Shown here: piece by piece, positions 1 to 10,800 of the stretch
Position numbering within the stretch: the stretch's first letter is position 1
Layout: the number at the start of each line of letters is the position of its first letter
From: Rhabditophanes sp. KR3021
Lineage: Eukaryota; Nematoda; Chromadorea; Rhabditida; Alloionematidae
Direction of reading: 5' to 3'
DNA: 64,000 nucleotides
Assembly: GCA_963281155.1 (NCBI GenBank)
Contig: CAUJLY010000004.1
Location: forward strand, 4,464,001-4,528,000
The notes under the pieces: generated by a model
The model's input: only the letters and a program-made list of their open reading frames with translations
Databases searched by the model: none
Told to the model about the DNA's origin: nothing
Position numbers and translations under genes: made by a program

Positions 1-936
1 GATTGCTTTGAAAGACCTCGTAAGCGTAATGCCAAGGCTATGAATACAGCTTTCGCGGAAGACGACAATCTCCAGAAACATATTAAAACAATGTCATATG
101 ATGCAAAGAGGGATCGATGGAATGGTTATGATCCATCAATGTACGATGAAGTAACGAAAGAATTCGAAGATGTTGAAAAAACTAGAGAACTAATTCAAAA
201 AGAAAAGTTGTTTAATGGGGAACCTATTAACGAAGAAGACACCGAGGTTGCTGAAGAAGGAACACCATCAACTGGCGTTGATTTAGACTCCAGAACACGT
301 ATTACTGTTAGAAACTTACGTATTCGTGAGGATACAGCAAAGTATTTGCATAATTTAAATGAAAATGCTCCTTACTATGACCCAAAATCTAGATCAATGC
401 GTGAAAATCCGGGGGCTGACAAGGATGCCATGGCCAATGGAAATTTCACAGGAAGTGACTTTGAAAGAATAACCGGAGAAGTACTTGCTGCCAATCAAGC
501 ACAATTATTTGCATGGGAGGCACGTAGTAAAGGTATTGATATTAATCAGTCTGCAGATCCTACTAAGCTTGAACATATGAAGAAAATCTTTGAAAAGGAG
601 AAGAAGGAAATGAACATGGGCCAAAGAGAGAAAATATTGGAAATTTATGGAGGCAGAGAACATTTGATAAGTTCGGAGTCAGATAAGGTTAAAAAATTAC
701 TTCTTCATCAAAATGAAGACTATGCCGAATACAACACAAGTGGCAAAGTAGTTAAAGGGAGAGAAAGAACAATGATTACAAGTAAATATGAGGAAGACAA
801 ATATCTTAATAATCATACAAGTACTTGGGGTAGTTTTTGGAAAAGTGGAGAATGGGGTTATAAATGTTGTCACAGCAACATAAAATTAAGTTATTGTGTT
901 GGTGAAATCGGCATCAAGGAAGAAAGTAAACCATAA
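1..936 (+). CDS. slu7: Pre-mRNA-splicing factor SLU7, C-terminal part (5' end cut off)
   Basis: One open exon enters from the left edge, in frame from base 1 (D-C-F-E-R-P-R-K), and stops at 934-936. SLU7 is a second-step splicing factor of the spliceosome that helps hold exon 1 and select the 3' splice site. Family signatures visible are the C-x-E-R-P-R-K tract that follows the (missing) zinc knuckle, YDAKRDRWNGYDP, the central DSRTRITVRNLRIREDTAKY block, and the C-terminal motif WGSFWKSGEWGYKCCHS followed by SYCVGE. The zinc knuckle and N-terminus lie outside the window. No intron is seen in this 936-base stretch. The final GIKEESKP tail is lysine/glutamate rich. An AATAAA lies 35 bases after the stop, and a PLPP6-like gene begins 131 bases downstream on the same strand. 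The identification is very secure. Confidence 0.96.
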   Translation, partial: DCFERPRKRNAKAMNTAFAEDDNLQKHIKTMSYDAKRDRWNGYDPSMYDEVTKEFEDVEKTRELIQKEKLFNGEPINEEDTEVAEEGTPSTGVDLDSRTRITVRNLRIREDTAKYLHNLNENAPYYDPKSRSMRENPGADKDAMANGNFTGSDFERITGEVLAANQAQLFAWEARSKGIDINQSADPTKLEHMKKIFEKEKKEMNMGQREKILEIYGGREHLISSESDKVKKLLLHQNEDYAEYNTSGKVVKGRERTMITSKYEEDKYLNNHTSTWGSFWKSGEWGYKCCHSNIKLSYCVGEIGIKEESKP

Positions 937-970
937 ACATTATAATTATTTTGTTATTCTTTAATGTGTA

Positions 971-976
971 AATAAA
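971..976 (+). terminator. Poly(A) signal AATAAA after SLU7
   Basis: A canonical AATAAA hexamer lies 35 bases after the SLU7 stop codon. It sits between two closely spaced same-strand genes, the position expected for the 3' end of the upstream gene. Confidence 0.5.
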
Positions 977-1067
977 ATCGTTTTTACCCGTTTACCTATT
1001 TGACCAGTTTACTCTGATAAAACTTATATTTTTACAATTTAAATATTTATACTCATGTTTAGAAGAA

Positions 1068-1676
1068 ATGAATCCATTATTGAGATTCATTGAAAACGCG
1101 GACCATTATTATTCTAGCAAACTGGCAGTAGGCACAGATAGTAATGGCGTTGGGAGATTTATCTTATTAAGCATGGAATGGTCAATGCACGGGGTACCAT
1201 GGCTTGCATTAACTATAATGATGTGTTTGTATAACGATTATTTATTTGAATCCCCGTCCAAATATCACAAAGTGCCATATTTATTATTATTTGCTTTGGT
1301 ATTAGACTTAATTTTTGTTGGTGTAATTAAGATGGCATTCAGGAGAGCTAGGCCAATCTATAACAAATCCGAGGATCAGTTTTATGACGCGCCAGTTGCG
1401 GATAAGTATTCATTTCCAAGCGGTCATACTTCGAGAAGTGCAATGTTGTGTGTCTTGGCTTATGTATTATTTAAGCCAAATGGTTTGATATTTGGTGTGA
1501 TCTTGTTGAATTTTCCAATTGTTCTTGGCATGTCGCGTATTATCATGGGAAGACACTTTATTTTGGATGTTGTGGGAGGATTCATTCTAGGTATCACAGA
1601 AAGCATAATTGTAACAAAGATTGGAGATTCCTTTATTCATTCAACTAAAAATTATATAAACGAACTTTTTATGTGA
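1068..1676 (+). CDS. PAP2-family polyisoprenoid/presqualene diphosphate phosphatase (PLPP6-like)
   Basis: A 202-residue single-exon membrane phosphatase of the type 2 phosphatidic acid phosphatase superfamily. All three catalytic motifs are visible: K-x6-RP (KMAFRRARP, about residues 87-95), PSGH (about 117-120, with the HTSR extension) and SR-x5-H-x3-D (SRIIMGRHFILD, about 156-167). Hydrophobic helices flank them (WLALTIMMCLYN, LLLFALVLDLIFVGV, GVILLNFPIVLG, GGFILGI). Within the family the KMAFRRARPIYN block and small size fit PLPP6/PPAPDC2, which dephosphorylates isoprenoid diphosphates at the ER or nuclear envelope; the substrate is inferred. The ATG is preceded at 1060-1063 by TTAG after a T-rich run, a possible trans-splice acceptor. 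It lies 131 bases after SLU7, so co-transcription is possible. Confidence 0.92.
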   Translation: MNPLLRFIENADHYYSSKLAVGTDSNGVGRFILLSMEWSMHGVPWLALTIMMCLYNDYLFESPSKYHKVPYLLLFALVLDLIFVGVIKMAFRRARPIYNKSEDQFYDAPVADKYSFPSGHTSRSAMLCVLAYVLFKPNGLIFGVILLNFPIVLGMSRIIMGRHFILDVVGGFILGITESIIVTKIGDSFIHSTKNYINELFM

Positions 1677-2897
1677 AACAATTTGAAATAAAGTACCTAA
1701 CGTCTATTTATCTAGGATATTTATTGTAAGAATGCTAAAATTACAATAAAATGTTGAATTCTTTTTAAATTCTGGTAGTTTCTCTGAAGTATTAATTATT
1801 TTTCTATTAAGAGTTTTTAGTCATCTTTGAATCAAACAGCAATTTCTTTCCTTTTTATAAATAAAAAAATTACTGGCTTCTTAATATTCTTGAAAATGTC
1901 AAGTTTTTAAATGTTTCAGCAAATAAGTCTTTTAAACGTTGGACGTATCCAATACTTCTTCAGTCACATTTTTATACTTCTCTTAAACTTCAGATCGCAT
2001 TTACATTATATAATAAATCATTAAACCCGTATCTTATCACATCAACTACTCCTGGGGAGCACAATGCTGTTTAAATAAATGTTGTTCTCCAGCTGAATGA
2101 AGTTCAATTATTAATTAACTTTGTATTTTGTTATCTTTATTTGAATTGTCTCATTTGAAGATATGAAAAGACAGAAAATACGATTTTATCACAAATATAT
2201 TATGAATTTGAAGAAAATGAATCATTGGAGATATTTATTTAGATCAAATAATTGCTGTGTGGTTTCATATTACTAAAATGATCCTTTTGGAAGCCCCGTA
2301 ATATTATGAAAATACACTTTATATTTGATGTTACGAAACAATTTATCGTTTGAATCATAAAAAGTATAAATACAACAACTAGCAATTAAATAAACAAACT
2401 TTTCATGTAAATTACTCAAATAAAGTTTCTTAATATACATATTTATTTATTTTAAATTTGAATAATTTCTTATAATATCAAAATGCAGTAAAATCAATGC
2501 ACACTGAAATGATTAAATGGTTCAACTACCTTCAATTCAAAAAAATGTCCTTCTTATAAATTGCAATTAACTTTTGTCAACTAAATAACAAATTGGTTAC
2601 TTCTGCAAACACGCTATTCCCTAAATGATGGTTTATCATTAAATTTACCTTTAAAATGATTGCGTACATGATTTATATAGAAAGGCTTGATTAGTAAACG
2701 CAATTATTGTCTAAAAGTATCCGCTGTGGTTGTTTGTGAGAAGACATGCGCGCAAATTAAATTATCCCTTTTAAGTTAATGTATTAACAGCAGCTTTCAA
2801 GCATGCATTTTTGTCATCATATAGAATACTTTTAAATAATTGGTCTGAATTATTTCCTTCTTTCATTTCAGATTATTTTAAATTCTATCTAGAAGTC
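1677..2897. other. Intergenic, AT-rich, no gene seen
   Basis: Between the PLPP6-like gene and bestrophin. An AATAAA at 1745-1750 is a likely poly(A) signal for the phosphatase. A strong acceptor-like TTTCATTTCAG at about 2861-2871, 26 bases before the bestrophin ATG, may be a 5'-UTR or spliced-leader acceptor. Nothing else recognised. Confidence 0.5.
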
Positions 2898-5374
2898 ATG
2901 ACAATTCAGTATGAGGAAGAATTCTCCAGTCTCATGCTGAAATGGCGAGGTTCGCTTTGGAAAGGTAAGTAACCATTATATGAGCTTTATTTAGAAAACC
3001 CAATTTAACTCAAGATTTGCCTTTGTATTTGTAAATCTTAATTACCTATTTTTCACATTTTTCAACAGTTGTTAATATTAGACCAGCATACAGACAATCA
3101 AAATTTATCTGTACTGCAAACACTTTTGTTGAAAATTCAAAATACCCGTACTTCTATATACTTTAGATTACAATAAATTAAACAAAATCCAAAATTTAAA
3201 AATTTGTAACTGTGATATTAAGCTCAAAGAAATATCTAAAAGTACCATTTGGTGGAATTTTGCATATTTGTGAAGAAATAATATTTTGAGGCTCAAAAAT
3301 TGCGAATCTTATATAGTAGTAGATTCGTACAAAAATAAATGTCTGAGCCTATTGTTAATATCTTCTAATTTACAGCTGTGTTGAAAGAACTGATGGTTTT
3401 CTATGCCGGATATTATATGATTCTCTTTTTCCAGGTAAGTACATTTTATATTTAAAAGAGATTAATATTACTTTTAGTGCTACATGTTGGATGATGCTCA
3501 GATTGACTATTTTACAGGATGGATTATTTGGTCGGAAATAGGTTTGCAATACATTCCGCTATCTTTCCTTCTGGGTTTCTTCATTTCTATCGTAATTACA
3601 AGGTAAACAAATCTTTTTGGCGAACACTAATATGTTTTAATTACAAAGATGGTGGGAAATGTTTAATTGGATTTCGTGGCCAGACAAGCTTATGATTATG
3701 GTCGCTGCATGCCTCCCAGGACATGAGAATCTTAACGTAAGAAAAACAATTGCACGCTGGAGTTCTTTACAGGCAGCTATTTCGTGGAGTGGAATTTCAG
3801 ATAAGTTTTAGTTAAATATCCTTTTATTTATTGACAGTGGAAAAAAATTTGCATTGGCATCCCTTCCCATTACGCATGTGGCTAATTGTTGTTTTTTACT
3901 TAGGACATTTAAGCGTTTCCCTACTGAACGGCATTTGGTAGCTAGTAACTTGATGACCGAAGAAGAATATAGGATGTATACTGAATTGGACGCTCCACAA
4001 GGAAAGTGGTTTGTTCCTACTATTTGGATTGTAAATTTAATCAAGAAACAATATCAGGAAAAGAAAATTGATTCTGTGCAATTTGAAATGCTCCTAAAAC
4101 AAGTTTACTCATACAGAGACGGATTTGCAATGCTTTATGTGAGAAATCAAATATTGTACACTATTAATTATTTTTATTTTTAGGTTTATGATTGGATCAA
4201 AGTGAGTCTACACAAACAAACTATTAAAAAGGGTCATTTTTTACCAAATAGTAAATTGATTAAGATGTTTTTGATAGGTACAAGGTTGACAACTAGTATT
4301 CAAGGTTATGTAAAAAATTGTTTAACTAATTTTGATCTTATTGAGCTTAATTTCTAAATATCATCAAACAAATGTATACTTGGCTTCATCTATATTTTTA
4401 GATTCCCCTTCTTTACTGCCAAGTCATTGGAGTTGCTTTGTATGGTAAGAATTTTAATTGTATAAGAATGATTTATGTGTTTAGGATATTTTGCTATTTG
4501 CTTGATTGCTCGTCAGCCAAAAATTAACAGAAGTTCTATGGAGACAGAAGTCACAATTATGTTTCCATTGTAAGTTTCATGTCCAAGGATGGCATTTTTT
4601 AAATGCAAGAGGGCCCTCTTTAATATGTTAAATAAAAAACCCCATAATAATCCATTAAAAAAATTTTTTTGTAGAATAAAAAATAGTTGAAATAAATTTT
4701 GAGAATAAAACTTATGAGGATCGTAATAAGGTCATCTTAAGCCATATGAGCACCTTAGGATCATTTAAATCATCGTTGAAAATTGATGATTTTTTGTGAA
4801 TTAGGTAGTCCTCCAATTACCTTCATTATTTAATCAGTAAAATCATATTACGAGCAATTTTTGTACTGAATTTCTAACATTTTTTGCCTTTTTAATGTAG
4901 ATAAATTAATTTGTGGTGTATTTCAGGTTTACAACATTTCAAGCAATCTTTTTCCTAGGATGGTTGAAGGTCGGACAGTTTCTAATGAATCCCTTCGGTG
5001 AAGATGACGATGACTTTAACGTGAACTACATCATGGACCGTAACACGGCGGTTGCACACATGATGGCGACTGATCTCGCGGATCAAATGCCTTCTCTTTC
5101 ATCAATTAATCATGAGATGAATCCGATTTTGCCACATACAAGAGCTTCATTCCAAATACAAGATTTGATTCCGAGAAATCATTTAACAGATTTCACTCTA
5201 ACTGATAGAGAAATGAAAGTTGTATCCGAGGAAAGCATGAAAATAGAACAAGATGAAGAAGACCGGAAGAAAAAAACACGTAGTATGTGGGACACGGCAT
5301 TAAAAATCACAAAGAGGGGAAATAAAGATGCTTCTGATGGTGGAAATGACGAAGAAATGCAGAAGTTGAATTGA
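2898..5374 (+). CDS. Bestrophin-family calcium-activated chloride channel, 411 aa, nine exons
   Basis: Exons inferred from splice sites and phase: 2898-2964, 3376-3434, 3478-3602, 3649-3804, 3904-4138, 4184-4201, 4402-4444, 4485-4569, 4927-5374 (412 codons including stop). Bestrophins are pentameric, membrane-embedded Ca2+-gated anion channels. Signatures: WRGSLWK near the N-terminus; the pore-neck helix YIPLSFLLGFF with the I-x3-F-x3-F spacing of the known neck residues; RWWEMFNWISWPDKL; KRFPT; VYDWIK; and FLGWLKVGQFLMNPFGEDDDDF, whose acidic cluster is the Ca2+ clasp. The last exon also encodes a charged cytoplasmic tail unlike vertebrate tails. Exon 4 uses a poor donor (AA|GTTTTA); this choice gives the residue count expected before KRFPT. 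The 18-base exon 6 is unusually short. Nematodes usually have large bestrophin families, so I assign no specific member. Confidence 0.93.
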
Positions 5375-5779
5375 TGATGTGGAGAAACCACCAAATATTG
5401 TTAAAGATGATTGTTCTTTTTAATTTTATAAATTTTACTCGTAAATATAAAGAATAATTAAGGTATTAAAGGTATAAAAGATGAAAATGTTTACATAGGT
5501 TTCTGATTTCTGGTAATATTTCCAGGCTTTGTCGGTTAATTTGTTTGTTTCTTTTAAATTTCTTTTTTTATCATTGCCTTGCAGACGGCTTTTCCCTACT
5601 CGAATGCCTTTTTCTTTCTACATAAGAGCTTTCATTAATGTAAATGTCTTTTTAACTCTTTTAAACTCATCACACACGAAATAATAGTTTTACCTTTTGT
5701 GATTCTAACTTATTAGCTGTTCCTTTAAGCAGATTATTTGAGCTTTAAGTTTTGGCTTATGTCATTAAACTTAGTTTTT

Positions 5780-6112
5780 CCAGCTTTGCAATCTGTTGCA
5801 TCAGTTTTTCAAAAATCCAATTTAATGCTCATTCCTGGACCAACTCGGGGAAAAACTAACTTTGTACCCCTTTTACCCTCGTCCTCGAGGCAAAGATATT
5901 GTTTCAAATTCTGTTTCTGCAGTTTAAAAGAAACGGTGTTTTTGACCCTAAATAGAGAAATGAAAATTGTGCCCTAGAAAAGTATGAAAATAGAATAGGA
6001 TAAGGAACCAAAAGAAGAAACACGTAGTATGTGGTACACGGCATTAAAAACCATAAAAAGGGAAACAAAAACAGTTCTAATGCTGGAAATGACGAAGAAA
6101 TACAGAAATTAA
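5780..6112 (+). pseudogene. Decayed second copy of the bestrophin last exon
   Basis: The segment 5952-6112 closely repeats 5203-5365, the 3' end of the bestrophin coding exon, including the shared stretches ACACGTAGTATGTGG, ACACGGCATTAAAAA and GGAAATGACGAAGAAAT. Weaker protein-level similarity extends upstream: the copy reads ETVFLTLNREMKIV against TDFTLTDREMKVV of the gene, and QSVASVFQ against QMPSLSSIN, suggesting a start near 5780. In the copy the frame meets a stop right after REMKIVP and there are several more stops and indels, so it cannot make the tail. No copy of the Ca2+-clasp part is recognisable. It lies about 400-740 bases after the functional stop in the same orientation, as expected of an old local tandem duplication. 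Confidence 0.85.
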
Positions 6113-6424
6113 ACACTTCAGCATAATCAAACTATTTCTTTACTTTTTGTTAATGTTATGTAATAGAAACATCTATTTTATGGAAGTTTAAATATTTTAA
6201 GAATATAATCAAGAAAGACGTAGTTTTTCTTGGCTACAATCGAATATTTTTGCAACACTTGTATTATTAATTGTATTGCACGAATATTATAAATGTAACA
6301 GGATACTAAAAGCATATTATGAGACACGAAGGCTCTGGAATAAAATAGCCGCTCATAAAGTATGCTTTATTCTATTGAACTTGGATCTTAAAACATAATT
6401 GATCTTGTTATGCTCTTATTTGTG

Positions 6425-6455
6425 TGCAAAAGTGTAGTTTCCTACACTCTTTTGC
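6425..6455. repeat. Short inverted repeat (hairpin)
   Basis: GCAAAAGTGTAG is followed, after a four-base TTTC loop, by CTACACTCTTTTGC: twelve pairs with a two-base bulge. The arms are too short for a typical animal microRNA precursor; it could be chance or the remnant of a palindromic element. Confidence 0.4.
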
Positions 6456-7670
6456 AAATTCATTATCATCTATGTTTGTTGTTTATTAATATTGTAATAT
6501 GTACAAAATTCATATTAATAGGAGAATCATGCAGATTTATAGAAAATAAAAGCAACTTTATTTGAATTAACACATTCCTGTTAATCTGTATTTTTGGTAA
6601 TAAATTATGTATTTTAATCTATTTCTAGACATCTTCGCAATAACTGTATTTAAAATGTCTAAATGATTGAGTTGCAATTTGATATATTTCAAGCCAAATG
6701 AATATATACTCGTATTATTATTCAAAAGCTGGATAAAAAATTAAATCATGGCCAATAAAATAAACAACTGCGTTCCATTATCAGTCCAAGATATGATGGT
6801 GAGTGTTGACAAACAACAGAAATATAATTGGTAATTTTACCTGGCCATTATGAATAATAAACTTACCAAAACAAACTTGTCTCGTAACCCCATCAAACAA
6901 TTTTTAATATTTGCCCAATTTTATATTACAAATGTTTATGCATATGGTCATTTGAAGTAATCATTTATGTATATTTAAAAAACAACTATTACCACGATTC
7001 TTATCATTGTTTCGATGATATTATAGGTTGTTTGCTTTCAAGAATCATTTTGAGTATAATTATATTTTTCTATTTATTGAAATTTCTTTGATAAGAAATT
7101 AAAAAATTAAACAGTTTGATAGTACGCAAATAACATTATCTCGAATAATGACTATATAAAAAGAACCCTTCAAAAAAGAATTATTTTTTTCAGCAACAAA
7201 ATTGTTAATTCTATTCAAAGATACTATTCATAAAATCTAGCTGACACCATGAATGATGAAATTAATCAAGATAATGAAAAACAAAATAGTTCAATTGATG
7301 CGAGTAGGTTTACAAAATAATTTCCCCAATTTTGCAATAAATAATTTAACAATTTATTTGACCCATGATTTGAACAATTGTTTGTTTTATCAAAAGTGTT
7401 TAAATATTTTTATACATGTTAAACTGTTCTCATACCTGTCTCTTGAAAACCTCCGTCAAATACATTCTATAATAGCTTCTATTTAAAAATATACCCGTTC
7501 GGGTGGTACGCGTGAGAACGAAACTTCTTTTAACGTTTCTTTAACAAATTGCATTCAAAAAATAAAACTATTCGAAAGCAAAAAATAGTTGCCTTCGCGA
7601 ACATCACCCAGTATCGCATATACTTTTTGCGCAATTTAACTATTCTCTTTTGTTAAACGTTTGAAGATCA
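6456..7670. other. Intergenic, AT-rich, no gene seen
   Basis: Simple AT-rich sequence between the bestrophin relic and the presumed DM-gene promoter. Open frames here, such as the 77-codon one at 7253-7486, have random composition and no recognisable motif. From about 7495 the GC content rises (CCCGTTCGGG, TACGCGTG), suggesting that the promoter region starts there. Confidence 0.4.
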
Positions 7671-7673
7671 GCG

Positions 7674-7681
7674 TATAAAAG
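7674..7681 (+). promoter_or_regulatory. Candidate distal TATA box of the DM-domain gene
   Basis: TATAAAAG sits in a locally GC-richer stretch (ACCCGTTCGGGTGG at 7495-7510, GCACCGGCG just after the box). A short open exon with an ATG at 7839 and a strong GTAATG donor lies about 165 bases downstream. The assignment to the DM gene rests on reading phase and the lack of any nearer gene, so it is inference. Confidence 0.4.
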
Positions 7682-7838
7682 CACCGGCGTTCCGATACAC
7701 TAAATCTACTCAACATTAATGTTTATTTGTTGATATCACCGACACTTTTAAAACATTATACAATTTGTTTTTGACAAAAAAGAAACTTAGAGAAAGTTCG
7801 ACATTCTTTTTATAACTGACGAGTTAACTATCATTTCA

Positions 7839-10800
7839 ATGAACGTCAACCTTCCAGGTAATGATCCTATATTTCCTCATTCATATAAAAATAACTTAAA
7901 CTAATTCATATAAACATAACTCAAACTAATTCATATAAACATTAATTAGACTAATTGTTTTGAGCATGGTAAAACTTTAAATGCAATTGTTAAAGATGCG
8001 TAGTTAATAAAAATAGTTATTGCAAAAAATATTGTTCATTTGCTAAAACAATCATTTTATGATTTAATATGCAAACATTATGGATATTGTTTATGAATAT
8101 TGTTTACATTTGTTTAGAGATGATTATTCGTTCCTTATACAATTAATAGTTATAAAAGTTAATAATGTCCTATTACTAAATCTTTTGTTTGCCATAACAA
8201 TGTCCAAAGAATGACGTTTATTTTTTATCATCAAAAGAACATAAACTTTCTTTTCCAATATTTCTTGTTGATTAAATGGACATGTAAATATTTAAGATTC
8301 GTCATCACGGAAAAGTATGGTTATTGTTATATAGCTGAAAAAGCCTTGGTTTATTAATTAAACAGTTCGTAAATATGCCATCTAATTGAAATGCGTATGT
8401 TAAAGGATAAAAAACATTCCATAACTTTTTCTTACTATTATTCATTATTATTATGAAACTTAGTTAAGGTCATTCTATTTGTAAAAAATAAATTTATTCG
8501 CATATTTTTTATTAAATTTAGTAAACCGCAGATTATTTGATTTTGGAGCAAGAAGATGATGATCAAAATAACATAACTTTTATATGGTTTAAATTAATCA
8601 TTAAATGAAGCCTTGATCATCAGCACACTTCCGCATAACGTTTAACGTATTCCAACTAAATACTAATGTTATTATTTCATGTAAGTAGTTATTTTTTGCC
8701 GGTCTATTTAGATAAAAAGTATGTTGTAAATTTTTAATGAAATCTTTTTCTTTAAATTTTAAACAAAAAATTGTTATAAAAACGTACAAAAACAATTTGT
8801 AATGGCAATTTCATAATGACAATTAATTAATAAAAACACGCACAACATTTTAAAAAGTGTCTTTTTCTAAAATTTAGCCTGAATCCCTACTGACCTAATA
8901 CCTTTTTGATATTTACTTTACTTTTCTTGTAATTTTGATGAAATATAATTATTTAACAAAAAAATATTTTTATATTCAACTGGGTTGAACGTTCACTGAT
9001 TCTACCGTTTATAGTTTCCAATCTTATTGACATACTTTTTTAACACTTTAAAATTAAAAAGGTTCCAATTTTGATGTGCTATTGTGAATAAATGATATAG
9101 TTAATATTAACCTGCGAAGAAGATTCCATTAGTCATAAGCATCCCTTTGATAACCTAATTTAATATACGAGATATTTTTTAAAAAATATTCAAGTGTTTT
9201 TGTCTTTTATTAAGGGACATTGAGGTTGTTATACTACATTTTTTGCGGTCACCCAAACATAGGGATGGACAATACGATTACGGTAGTTTGTTTTTGTTAT
9301 AAATAATTGCTTTTTGAAACAGTACTTATGTTTCGATCATTTCATTTGTTAGTCTAATTTCAGATAAAGAGAAATATGTTTTGAACTGCATTTGGAATCA
9401 TATAAAAAATGCGATTATATCACCATTAAATCTAATTTAAGTATGTTCCGTCTATAGTATCATTAGTTCCATTAGTTTCATTATCACCATTGCTCTATTG
9501 CTTTCAATGCCAAAATATGTTTTGAACTTGAAATGTTTTGTAATATGACAACAAGTTATATTAATTCGTAATTAATAGAAAGCTATTTTGAGGAGTATAT
9601 TACTTTTAATCACTTTTTAATAGTATTTTTGTGTAGCCCAACTTTTTCAAACTGATCATCCAAAACAAATTTTATCGTGATGGTCACAACTGGACAATAA
9701 TTATTTTGTATGTTGTTTGAAAATATCATTCTCCACATTTTGTGAATCTCAAAAACATCTCTATTCGTTTATGATTAACAAACAACTATGTAAACTTTGC
9801 GAAACATACTTAACTGTGTTATATTACGGGGCATTTATATTCAAAGTAAAAAACCCCAATATTTTTTATTTTTTAAATAATACAGATGCATTTTTCTTTT
9901 GTACATACTGTTCAAGTTTAAGGTGTCATTGTCGAGAGATATCTGAGGGATAGAATGTAAATAAATGTGAAATGAATAATAAATCTATTTATTTAAATGT
10001 TGATTTTAACTTCTCATTTTTTGTAAGCTCTTGTTTATTGAAGTTTGAAAGTTTATTTTTTAGTCCCCCAGTTATTTTTTGTCAAAATAAAAATTCTTGA
10101 ATCTTTTAAGAGTATATTAAATTGACAATGTTCAAGTTTGTTCTTTTAAGGGTGCGCATACAACTGCATATAATGTAGAAGTTTGATATTTTGTTTTTTA
10201 AGTTTAGTAATACCTCTAGAATATACATTAACTAGAATTAATCAAACCATTTCTATTTTATAAATTAACGGATAATACTCCGAGGAAAGTATGTTTTCGT
10301 GAATATTAATATCATTCTAATAAAAACTTTACTAAATTGGCATTTATGTACTATTGTTTTTACAACATGTATACTTTGAATGTAATAAAAGTTAAGAATA
10401 CATTTGTTTTCATGTTTCTTTTCTTACTTAAATGCCTTTTATAAAGTTAATTTAATTTGTGAAACAATGTTTTTTGGATGTATTGAAATTTCATAGACAT
10501 AAAAACAATTTAAAATGTACAATATTTATCAAGTTGTGATTGTTTTTATTCCAACTTTATTTTTCAGTAATTAGTATCATTTAAGTATTATTGTTATTTC
10601 CGTTACCATATAAGAAGGTGCCTGGCTATATTGAGAGGTAAGATTTTATATTTTGTCATCTTTCCTATAATTGACTATATATTTTTATTTATTAAAATTA
10701 ATGACTACATAACAGATTCTAAGACTATTTGTTGGTTTTAAAAAACTTTATAAATATTTGTTATGATGAGTATACTTAATTTTGAACAACTGCATATACA

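Noticed and set aside
3815..3823. Possible U12-type intron donor (ATATCCTTT) in bestrophin
   Set aside because: It lies after an in-frame TAG, so it cannot be the donor; the upstream GT gives the correct phase and length.
3808..4044. 78-residue minus-strand ORF over bestrophin
   Set aside because: Antisense of a well-supported bestrophin exon.
9717..9953. Cys-containing 78-residue ORF
   Set aside because: No signal peptide or family pattern; isolated in a 7-kb AT-rich intron.
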